Of a DNA stretch of 64,000 nucleotides, positions 1-7,033 are shown piece after piece. Position numbers and translations under genes: made by a program. The notes beneath the pieces are model-generated. The model did not search any database. It saw only the letters and a program-made list of their open reading frames with translations, and was not told the origin of the DNA. Positions within the stretch are counted from its first letter, which is position 1. Each line of letters starts with the position of its first letter. This DNA comes from Streptomyces goshikiensis (GTDB lineage: Bacteria; Actinomycetota; Actinomycetes; Streptomycetales; Streptomycetaceae), in NCBI RefSeq assembly GCF_014650555.1, contig NZ_BMVE01000015.1:62001-126000 (forward strand), read 5' to 3'.

Positions 1-81
1 TGTTCCGCCGCTCCCTACGCGCCTCGTGCCCTCGTGCTGCGCCGGGAATACCTCGGGCGCACCCCTCGTTCTGGGGTATGG

Positions 82-96
82 TTGAATCGTAAACAA
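82..96. promoter_or_regulatory. Possible operator upstream of the LLM/FMN reductase pair
   Basis: An AT-rich imperfect dyad (TTG...CAA arms) sits about 20 bases before the ATG at 117, in otherwise GC-rich sequence. Such sites often bind MarR/TetR-type repressors. No regulator gene is visible beside it in the window, so this is only a suggestion. Confidence 0.3.
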
Positions 97-116
97 TCTT
101 GGAGGGAAGGGGAGCC

Positions 117-1217
117 ATGCAGTTCGGGATCTTCACCGTCGGCGATGTCACAACCGATCCGACGACCGGACGCGCGCCCAGCGAGCACGAGCGCATCAAG
201 GCGATGCTCGCCATCGCGCAGAAGGCCGAGGAGGTCGGCCTCGACGTCTTCGCCACCGGCGAGCACCACAACCCGCCGTTCGTCCCCTCCTCGCCGACGA
301 CGATGCTCGGCTACATCGCCGCGCGCACCGAGAACCTGATCCTCTCCACGTCGACGACGCTGATCACCACCAACGACCCGGTGAAGATCGCCGAGGACTT
401 CGCGATGCTCCAGCACGTCGCGGACGGCCGTGTGGACGTGATGATGGGCCGCGGCAACACCGGTCCGGTCTATCCCTGGTTCGGCAAGGACATTCGCGAC
501 GGCATCGACCTCGCCATCGAGAACTACGCGCTGCTGCGCCGCCTGTGGGACGAGGAAGTCGTCACCTGGAAGGGTAAGTTCCGCACGCCGCTGCAGTCCT
601 TCACCTCGACCCCGCGTCCGCTGGACGGTGTCGCGCCCTTCGTCTGGCACGGCTCCATCCGCTCGCCGGAGATCGCCGAGCAGGCCGCCTACTACGGAGA
701 CGGTTTCTTCCACAACAACATCTTCTGGCCGACTTCCCACACCGAGCAGATGGTGAACCTGTACCGGCAGCGCTACGCCCACTACGGGCACGGCACACCC
801 GAGCAGGCCATCGTCGGGCTCGGAGGCCAGGTGTTCATGAACAGGAACTCGCAGGACGCGGTGCGCGAGTTCCGCCCGTACTTCGACAACGCGCCGGTGT
901 ACGGCCACGGGCCGTCCCTGGAGGAGTTCACCACCCAGACCCCGCTGACCGTCGGCTCGCCGCAGCAGGTCATCGAGCGGACGCTGTCCTTCCGGGACTA
1001 CGCCGGCGACTACCAGCGGCAACTCTTCCTGGTGGACCACGCGGGCCTGCCCCTGAAGACCGTCCTGGAGCAGCTCGACCTGCTCGGCGAGGAGGTCGTG
1101 CCGGTGCTGCGCAAGGAGTTCGCGAACCTGCGCCCGGCCGGTGTGCCGGACGCGCCGACGCACTCCGCCCGCGTGGCGGCGGCCCAGGAGGCCCCGAAGG
1201 AGGAGACGCAGGGATGA
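117..1217 (+). CDS. Luciferase-like FMN-dependent monooxygenase (CE1758-type)
   Basis: A 366-residue bacterial-luciferase-fold flavoprotein, expected to oxidise an unidentified substrate with O2 and reduced FMN. The N-terminus (MQFGIFTVGDV), the GEHHN segment near residue 50 and the GRGNTGPVYPWFG segment match the luciferase-like family that is paired with a dedicated FMN reductase (CE1758/CE1759 type). The ATG at 117 is chosen because GGAGGGAAGGGGAG lies just upstream; an in-frame start at 99 would lie inside that ribosome site. Its stop overlaps the ATG of the next gene by 4 bases, so the monooxygenase and reductase are translationally coupled. Substrate unknown. Confidence 0.88.
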   Translation: MQFGIFTVGDVTTDPTTGRAPSEHERIKAMLAIAQKAEEVGLDVFATGEHHNPPFVPSSPTTMLGYIAARTENLILSTSTTLITTNDPVKIAEDFAMLQHVADGRVDVMMGRGNTGPVYPWFGKDIRDGIDLAIENYALLRRLWDEEVVTWKGKFRTPLQSFTSTPRPLDGVAPFVWHGSIRSPEIAEQAAYYGDGFFHNNIFWPTSHTEQMVNLYRQRYAHYGHGTPEQAIVGLGGQVFMNRNSQDAVREFRPYFDNAPVYGHGPSLEEFTTQTPLTVGSPQQVIERTLSFRDYAGDYQRQLFLVDHAGLPLKTVLEQLDLLGEEVVPVLRKEFANLRPAGVPDAPTHSARVAAAQEAPKEETQG

Positions 1218-1867
1218 AGCTCATCGTCGTATCGGCGGGGCTCAGCTCGCCCTCCTCGACGCGGCTGCTCGCCGACCGGCTCGCGGCGGCGACGCTGGGG
1301 CACGTGGACGCCGACCTCGAAGTGATCGAGCTGAGGGAGCTGGCGACGGAGATCGGCCGGCACTTCGTCACCGGGTTCCCGCCCGCCCGTCTTGCCGCCG
1401 CGCTCGACGCGGTGGCCGCCGCGGACGGCCTGATCGCCGTCACGCCGGTGTTCGCGGCTTCGTACAGCGGCCTGTTCAAGTCCTTCTTCGACCTCATCGA
1501 CAAGGATGCCCTCACCGCGAAGCCGGTGCTCCTCGGTGCGACCGGCGGCACGGCCCGGCACTCCCTGGTCACCGAGCACGCTCTGCGGCCGTTGTTCACC
1601 TACCTGCGCGCTGTCGTCCTGCCGACCGCCGTGTACGCGGCCTCGGAGGACTGGGGTGAGGAGGGGCTGGAGCAGCGGATCGCCCGTGCGGGCGCGGAGC
1701 TGGCGCGCGCCATGGCGCCCGCCGGTGGGGAAGCCGCGCCCGACGTCGACACCGCCGCCGCGGTCGCACCCCGCTCGCTGACGGGCGCGATCACGTCGGT
1801 GGAACCGGTGGGCGGGTTCGCGGTGGTGCCGTTCGAGCAGCGGCTGGCGGCGCTGAGGGTCGAGTAG
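1214..1867 (+). CDS. LLM-partnered NAD(P)H-dependent FMN reductase (CE1759-type)
   Basis: A 217-residue flavodoxin-fold reductase. It begins with the FMN-binding strand-loop MKLIVVSAGLSSPSSTR and has the TPVFAASYSGLFKSFFD segment of NADPH-dependent FMN reductases. It should supply reduced FMN to the monooxygenase it overlaps (ATGA junction). The C-terminal 40 residues are Ala/Pro rich and less conserved. A strong hairpin follows, ending the two-gene operon. Confidence 0.87.
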   Translation: MKLIVVSAGLSSPSSTRLLADRLAAATLGHVDADLEVIELRELATEIGRHFVTGFPPARLAAALDAVAAADGLIAVTPVFAASYSGLFKSFFDLIDKDALTAKPVLLGATGGTARHSLVTEHALRPLFTYLRAVVLPTAVYAASEDWGEEGLEQRIARAGAELARAMAPAGGEAAPDVDTAAAVAPRSLTGAITSVEPVGGFAVVPFEQRLAALRVE

Positions 1868-1933
1868 TCGCAGCCGGTCCGGCCGCCGGTGCGCCGCCCC
1901 GACCTTCGCGCGAAGGGCTGCTTCAGCACGGCA

Positions 1934-1968
1934 GAAGGGCCCGGATCCATAAAGGATCCGGGCCCTTC
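1934..1968. terminator. Perfect 15-bp hairpin between FMN reductase and tRNA
   Basis: Arms at 1934-1948 and 1954-1968 are perfectly complementary around the loop ATAAA. No T-run follows on the plus strand, as is usual in Streptomyces. It lies 66 bases after the reductase stop and just 3' of the leftward tRNA, so it can terminate both converging transcripts. Confidence 0.8.
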
Positions 1969-1976
1969 CGGTGTAG

Positions 1977-2050
1977 TAGCGGGGACAGGATTTGAACCTG
2001 CGACCTCTGGGTTATGAGCCCAGCGAGCTACCGAGCTGCTCCACCCCGCG
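1977..2050 (-). tRNA. Initiator tRNA-fMet (CAT)
   Basis: The reverse strand folds as a 74-nt cloverleaf with anticodon CAT. Two initiator hallmarks are visible: the first base C faces A at the acceptor end (C1-A72 mismatch), and the anticodon stem ends in three G-C pairs (CTGGG / CCCAG). The TPsiC arm reads GGTTCAAATCC. The 3' CCA is not encoded; CTA follows. Confidence 0.95.
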
Positions 2051-2224
2051 TCGGTGAACACCACCCTACGGCACCGTCCGGCCGTGCTCGACCAGTTTCG
2101 CCCCGGGAGACAGTGCGTATGCGCATGGCTACTTGGAGTAGTGTCTCCTCGCGGGCAGGTAGGGCGTTCTGCTTCGGTTGCCCGGCCGGGCTCCCCGTCC
2201 GTCTCCGAAGTCGAGGGTGGAAGA
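2051..2224. promoter_or_regulatory. Divergent promoter region of tRNA-fMet and the KAS III gene
   Basis: This 174-base gap should hold the leftward tRNA promoter and the rightward KAS III promoter. A 7-bp inverted repeat, GGAGACA at 2106-2112 and TGTCTCC at 2142-2148, brackets the central part and could be an operator. No clear -35/-10 pair was identified. Confidence 0.35.
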
Positions 2225-3295
2225 GTGAGGGATCAAAGGGCGCCGGCGTCCGTCCTGGCAGGTGTCGGATCGTGCCTGCCGCCGCGCCGGGTGGCCAATG
2301 AGGAGCTCGTGGAGCGACTGGGCCGGTCGTCCGAGTGGATGTTTCAGCGCTCGGGCATCCGGTTCCGGCACGTCGTTGAGCCGGGTACCAGCAGCGGTGA
2401 CCTGGCGGTCGCGGCCGGCCGAGAGGCTCTGGCCCGTTCCGCGGTCGGCGATGTCGCGGCGGTGGTCGTCGCCACCTCGTCGCCGGACAGGCCGTGCCCC
2501 GGCACCGCCCCGAGCGTCGCCTCACGGCTGGGCATGACCGGGGTGACCGCCCTGGACGTCCAGGCCGTGTGCGCCGGGTTCGTCTACGGACTGGGGGTCG
2601 CGCAGGGCCTGATCGCCGCGGGTACGTCGGACAGTGTCCTGGTGATCGGCACGGATGTGCTGTCGCTGAGCGTCGCCCCGGACGACCCCACGAGCATGCT
2701 CTTCGGCGATGGAGCCGGAGCCGTCGTCCTGCGTTCGGGTCACCGCGAGGAACCCGGCGCCCTGGGGCCTTGCGTGCTGGGCAGCGATGGCGGTGGCCGC
2801 GACCTGATCACCGTACGCGGCGGCGGATCCGAGGAACGCTCGTTGCGCGGAGACATCCCGGCGGACTCGTATCTGCGTCTGGAGGGGCAAGAAGTCTTCT
2901 GGCGAGCGGTGCAGCACATGACTTCTGCCTCCCGAGCCGCCCTGGATGCCGCGAACTGGAAGCCGCAGGACGTGGACCGGGTCGTTCCCCACCAAGCGAA
3001 CGGACGGATCACCTCCATGCTCGCGGAGCGGTTGGGCATCACGGCGGAGAGCGCACTGTCCAACATCGAGCAGGTCGGCAACACCTCGGCCGCCTCGATC
3101 CCGATCCTCCTTGATCACGCCGACCGCGCGGGGAGCCTGAAGCCCGGACACCGGGTCCTGCTGGCGGCCTTCGGCGGCGGCTTGGCCTGGGGTGCCACCA
3201 CCCTCGTGTGGCCCGACCTCGCCCGCCCGACCTCGCCCGCACACACCGACTCACTTGGAGAAGCGCCATGTACGACATCCTGGTCAGCATCCTGA
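2225..3295 (+). CDS. 3-oxoacyl-ACP synthase III-like (KAS III) enzyme
   Basis: A 356-residue thiolase-fold enzyme with the complete KAS III triad: Cys116 in VQAVCAGF, His256 in VVPHQANGR and Asn286 in QVGNTSAA. KAS III enzymes condense an acyl-CoA with malonyl-ACP; relatives in antibiotic clusters also act as acyl transferases. The GTG at 2225 follows GGTGGAAGA and places the usual ASVLAGVGSCLPPRRV start near the N-terminus. The last nine codons overlap the ACP gene, so the two are coupled. It faces the NRPS series and may prepare an acyl group for it. Confidence 0.85.
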   Translation: MRDQRAPASVLAGVGSCLPPRRVANEELVERLGRSSEWMFQRSGIRFRHVVEPGTSSGDLAVAAGREALARSAVGDVAAVVVATSSPDRPCPGTAPSVASRLGMTGVTALDVQAVCAGFVYGLGVAQGLIAAGTSDSVLVIGTDVLSLSVAPDDPTSMLFGDGAGAVVLRSGHREEPGALGPCVLGSDGGGRDLITVRGGGSEERSLRGDIPADSYLRLEGQEVFWRAVQHMTSASRAALDAANWKPQDVDRVVPHQANGRITSMLAERLGITAESALSNIEQVGNTSAASIPILLDHADRAGSLKPGHRVLLAAFGGGLAWGATTLVWPDLARPTSPAHTDSLGEAPCTTSWSAS

Positions 3296-3501
3296 CCGAC
3301 AAGTTCCAGGTGCGGCCCGGGCTGATCTCCCCCGAGGCCACACCGACGGTCCTCGGCCTGGACTCACTGTTCGCGGTCGAACTGGCCCTCGTGCTGGAGG
3401 GCGACCCCGGATTGCAGATCAGCTTTGACGAACTCGCGGGAGCGAGCACCCTGGCCGAGATCGCGCAGTTGATGCAGGACAAGCAAGACGTGCCGGTCTG
3501 A
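3268..3501 (+). CDS. Free-standing acyl carrier protein
   Basis: A 77-residue ACP. Ser33 in the motif GLDSLFAVEL is the expected phosphopantetheine site. The sequence is short of the acidic helix II typical of the primary fatty-acid ACP, as in secondary-metabolite ACPs. The ATG at 3268 follows TTGGAGAA and lies 28 bases inside the KAS III gene, in another frame. It probably carries the acyl group made or moved by that enzyme. Confidence 0.9.
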   Translation: MYDILVSILTDKFQVRPGLISPEATPTVLGLDSLFAVELALVLEGDPGLQISFDELAGASTLAEIAQLMQDKQDVPV

Positions 3502-3532
3502 AGATCGAAGCCCCTTGGGGCGGTACGCACGA

Positions 3533-3560
3533 CCACCGGCAGGATGTCAGCTGCCGGTGG
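3533..3560. terminator. Hairpin between convergent ACP and methyltransferase genes
   Basis: Arms CCACCGGCAG (3533-3542) and CTGCCGGTGG (3551-3560) pair perfectly around an 8-base loop. The hairpin overlaps the last codons of the leftward methyltransferase and sits 32 bases after the ACP stop, so it is a likely two-way terminator separating the converging transcripts. Confidence 0.65.
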
Positions 3561-4380
3561 CGTTCCCGGGGCGCCGGAACATCAGGGCGTGCACCGTGAA
3601 GCGCGCCCCGTCGAACTCCGCCCGGCCCTCTGCTCGCCGTTCTCTCAGCAGGGTCAGCATGGTCTCCTTGTGCTCCGCGTACGCCAGGAGCGGGATGTCC
3701 ATCTCGAAGACCTCAAGCGTCTCGGCCTCGAAGCCGCCCCTGGTGAGCTCCGTTACGGTCCGGGGAATGTCGGCGAGTGAGGAGTGCGCCATGAGCAGCG
3801 TGCCGCCCGGCGCGAGGAGCGTGTCCACGCGCTCGACGACGGAGTCGTACACCGCGCGCCCGCCCCTCCGGGCGACAAGAGCCGTTTCCAGCCCGTCCTT
3901 CCTTGCGTAACTCGGGTCGTAGGGCAGGTGTGGTGGATTGGTGATCACCAGATCGAACCGCTCGTCCGGTGTGTACTCCTCCAGCGGCGAAGTGACACAG
4001 GTCAGCCGCGTGGAATCGAGACCATTGGCCATCACGTTCACCGCGGTCTGGGTGGCCGAGGCGGGGTTGATGTCCAGAGCGGTCACCCGCTCGGCGCCGG
4101 CCGCGAGCAGGGCGACGCTGTAGAGACCGGAACCGGCACCGATGTCCAAGGCGTTGACACCCGCCAGGTCAGGAACCAGGTCAGCGTTGAGAGCGGCGAT
4201 TAGGCTCAGCCCGCAGTCGGTCGGGAACAGGACCTCCGCGGGGTCCTCCACCGTGAGCCGCAGACGCATCCCGCGGAACTCGAAGATCCCGCACGAGGGC
4301 CGAGCCTCCCACAGCGAGCCGTTCTCGCCTGCGGGCAGAACACGACGCCGCGTCTGCGTCGGGACCGGAGCATGGGTCAT
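3547..4380 (-). CDS. Class I SAM methyltransferase with NPP motif (HemK/small-domain type)
   Basis: A 277-residue Rossmann methyltransferase. Motif I is ALDIGAGSGLYSVAL near residue 90 and motif IV is ITNPPHLPYDP near residue 160. The NPP tetrad is typical of enzymes that methylate N in an amide or amine (HemK/PrmC, MTS domain), but this protein lacks a recognisable PrmC N-terminal domain. ATG at 4380 is preferred; an in-frame extension upstream has no good ribosome site. It is the last gene of the leftward biosynthetic series, 108 bases after the monooxygenase fusion, and is probably a tailoring enzyme. Confidence 0.75.
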   Translation of the reverse strand: MTHAPVPTQTRRRVLPAGENGSLWEARPSCGIFEFRGMRLRLTVEDPAEVLFPTDCGLSLIAALNADLVPDLAGVNALDIGAGSGLYSVALLAAGAERVTALDINPASATQTAVNVMANGLDSTRLTCVTSPLEEYTPDERFDLVITNPPHLPYDPSYARKDGLETALVARRGGRAVYDSVVERVDTLLAPGGTLLMAHSSLADIPRTVTELTRGGFEAETLEVFEMDIPLLAYAEHKETMLTLLRERRAEGRAEFDGARFTVHALMFRRPGNATGS

Positions 4381-4488
4381 CGGGGCGGAACCTTTCGATG
4401 GAAGGCAAGCAGCAGGCAGCCGGGGGTCGGCGGAGCGGGAGCCACGGGGATCCATGAGATCCGGAACGTACTGGGCTCGATCGGTCCG

Positions 4489-7029
4489 TCACTCGGTGAG
4501 GACGGACAGCACGGTGCGGACGGAGTCGTCAGCGATGCGCCGTGCGCGCGGCGCCGGGACGAGGCCCTCGACATAGCTGAAGTTCCAGGCGAGTTGGGCG
4601 TGGCTGGTCGTCGCGGTCGCCACGATGGAGCCCATCACCGAGACGCCCGTGAGGAACTGGGCCTCGCCCACCCGCCACGGGCCCGCCTGGTCGGGGAACT
4701 CGTAGCGGCCGACGTTGGACAGGCACAGGTTGATCGGCCCCTCCTCGTCCATGAACCGCATGAACGACTCGCTGTCCGCCAGTGACTTCGGTCCTGCCCA
4801 GCGCGGCAGGCTGATCGTGGACAGGTGCTCCTGGCGCCCCCGGCGCCGCACCAGGTCCTGGCTGATGGCCCGGGCCATCAGCCACAGCGGTCGGCCGGGC
4901 TCGTAACGGACGCGGGAGGGAACCGTGGCCACGTAGGTGCCGGCCTCGTCGGGTGCCACAGCCGGTTCGAGGTCATCGCGGAAGTCGACCGGCGAGCCGA
5001 TCGAGAAGTGTGCCGTCGTCGACGTCCCCGCGTCCCGGGCGACCGCCGTCACCATCGCGGCGGCCAGCACGCCGTGGACCGTGGTGCCGTGCCGTTTGGC
5101 CGCGGTCACCAGCAGATCCAACTGCTCGGCGGGCAGGGACCTGTGCACCATCCGGGTGCGCCGCTGCTCGAACGGCACCTGGTGGCTGGGGAGGACCCGC
5201 TGCGCGGGGTGCCGTCGGGCCGCCTGCTCCTCCCGTCGCATCAGGGCCTTGAACCCGGCGACACCCGCGGCGCCACGGTGGCGGCGGGGGAGCAGGTCGT
5301 CCGTCGCGGGCAGTGCCCGTAGCGGGGTGACCCGAGGCTGTGTGCCGCGGTCCAGCTGCGCGGTGAGGTTGATCCACTCCCGGACCAGGGACAGGCACGT
5401 CTTGCCGTCGGCGATGATGTGCGAGGCCGTCAGCAGCAGGTCATGGAAGTCCCCGGCGTTCTCGCCGTCTGTTCCTTCCGAGGTGATCACCACAGCGCGC
5501 AGCAGCGGACCGGCGCGCCAGTCCACGCTTTCCACGAGCTCCCGGTCGTTCACCTCGCGCTCCCACCGCGTGTCGACCGTGGGATCGTCCGGCGGTACGT
5601 GGACGTGCCTCAGCGGGATCTGACGCGCGTCGAGCGGGACGAACGCGGGGTGTGCCCCGGTGCCGTCGTCGGTGATCGCGACGCGCAGCAAGGGGTGCCG
5701 GAGCTGGAGGAGGTCCAGTGCGCGGCGGTGCAGCGACGGGGGCAGGTGTCCGTGGACACGGGCGCGGGCGATGACGTTGAGGGGTGAGGTCCGGTCCGCG
5801 ATCCAGTACAGGCGCTCCAAGGGGCTCAGCTCGCGCTGGACGCAGCCGGATCCGGTGGCCGAATCTTCGGGGTAGGTGAGGGCCTGGGCGGTCTGCCGGA
5901 CGAGGACGCGCCGGGGTACGAAGCGGAAGTAGGCGTTACGGACCAGGCGACTTCGGGGGGTGGCCCCCTGCGTCAGTTCGCTCATCCTGCGGGAACCGGC
6001 CACCATCGCCCTGGTGCGGTCGCGGCGCCGCTCCTCGTAGGCCCGCAGAGCCCGCACCGGGTCGTCACCCGTCATCGGCTCGGCCAGCGTCCGTGCCAGT
6101 ACGACGGCGTCCTCCATGGCCATGCCGGCTCCCTGGGCGAGGGTGGTCAGCATGGGGTGGGCGGCGTCGCCGAGCAGGGTGACGGGGCCGTCGCCCCACC
6201 GCTCCAGGAAGGCCCGGTCCCGCGACGGCACGGTGAGGATGTCCGCCTGCGGGGTGGCGTCGATCACGGCCCGCACCTCGTCGGCCCAGTCCCCGTATGC
6301 CCGTCGCAGGAGTTCCTTGACGCGGCTCGGCGCGGGCGCGTCCTCGGGTGTGCTCATGGCCGCCCACCAGTAGCAGCGGCCCTTTCCGATGTCGATGAGG
6401 CCGAAACGTTGTCCGCTGCCCCAGTAGTGGCGCACCGCGCCCGTGGTGAGGTGCCGGTGGCGGAAGGGGACGATGCCGAGCCGGAAGAGGTAGCCGCTGT
6501 CCTTGGCCTGCTCGGGGCCGACGAGGTGACGCCGTACGGACGAGTTGAAGCCGTCGGCGCCGATCAGGATGTCGCCGCTCGCCGAACGGCCGTCCTCGAA
6601 GCGGGCGGTGACCCCCATGCCGGCGGTCTCGAAGCCGATGGCGGTCGACCCCAGGTGGACCGGGCAGTCCCCGATCTCCGCCAGCAGAGCCTCCTGGAGG
6701 TCCGCGCGGCTGAGGCAGTAGCTCGGCGCGCCCACCTGGCCGCGGGTGTCCTGGAAGGGGAGGTCTCTGATCCGCCGGCCTCGCCGGTCCATGATCCTGA
6801 ACGACTCCACGGCCTGACCGCGCTTGTCCAGTCCCAGGTCGATGCCGAAACCGGCCAGGGCGGTGACCGCGTTGCTCATGACCGACAGACCGGAGCCGAC
6901 GTCGCGCAGCTCGGTGGCGCGCTCATACACCTCGACGTCGACGCCGACGCGCCGCAGTGCGACCGCGCACGTCAGGCCGCCGATGCCGGCACCGATGACC
7001 AGGGCTTTCATTCGCCGTCCCGATGACAT
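4489..7029 (-). CDS. FAD-dependent monooxygenase fused to a condensation/acyltransferase-type domain
   Basis: An 846-residue two-domain protein. Residues 1 to about 385 form a PHBH-fold FAD monooxygenase: GAGIGGLTCAVALRR at the N-terminus, DG in ILIGADGFNS, and GDAAHPMLTTLAQGAGMAMEDA near 285. From about 394 (LSPLERLYWIAD) to the end the sequence is a condensation-superfamily fold (NRPS C / PapA-like) with the acyltransfer motif as SHIIADG near 538. Pyrrolizidine pathways pair a dimodular NRPS with a stand-alone FAD enzyme (BraC, LgnC, PxaB) that does a Baeyer-Villiger ring contraction; I infer that role for the N-terminal half. The C-terminal half could acylate the product. The start lies 4 bases after the NRPS stop, behind GGGAGG; ATG 7011 is an alternative. 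Confidence 0.85.
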   Translation of the reverse strand: MSSGRRMKALVIGAGIGGLTCAVALRRVGVDVEVYERATELRDVGSGLSVMSNAVTALAGFGIDLGLDKRGQAVESFRIMDRRGRRIRDLPFQDTRGQVGAPSYCLSRADLQEALLAEIGDCPVHLGSTAIGFETAGMGVTARFEDGRSASGDILIGADGFNSSVRRHLVGPEQAKDSGYLFRLGIVPFRHRHLTTGAVRHYWGSGQRFGLIDIGKGRCYWWAAMSTPEDAPAPSRVKELLRRAYGDWADEVRAVIDATPQADILTVPSRDRAFLERWGDGPVTLLGDAAHPMLTTLAQGAGMAMEDAVVLARTLAEPMTGDDPVRALRAYEERRRDRTRAMVAGSRRMSELTQGATPRSRLVRNAYFRFVPRRVLVRQTAQALTYPEDSATGSGCVQRELSPLERLYWIADRTSPLNVIARARVHGHLPPSLHRRALDLLQLRHPLLRVAITDDGTGAHPAFVPLDARQIPLRHVHVPPDDPTVDTRWEREVNDRELVESVDWRAGPLLRAVVITSEGTDGENAGDFHDLLLTASHIIADGKTCLSLVREWINLTAQLDRGTQPRVTPLRALPATDDLLPRRHRGAAGVAGFKALMRREEQAARRHPAQRVLPSHQVPFEQRRTRMVHRSLPAEQLDLLVTAAKRHGTTVHGVLAAAMVTAVARDAGTSTTAHFSIGSPVDFRDDLEPAVAPDEAGTYVATVPSRVRYEPGRPLWLMARAISQDLVRRRGRQEHLSTISLPRWAGPKSLADSESFMRFMDEEGPINLCLSNVGRYEFPDQAGPWRVGEAQFLTGVSVMGSIVATATTSHAQLAWNFSYVEGLVPAPRARRIADDSVRTVLSVLTE

Positions 7030-7033
7030 GACG

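Noticed and set aside
2054..2224. N-terminal extension of the KAS III frame back to 2054
   Set aside because: It has no ribosome site, runs toward the tRNA promoter, and KAS III proteins begin where the GTG at 2225 starts.
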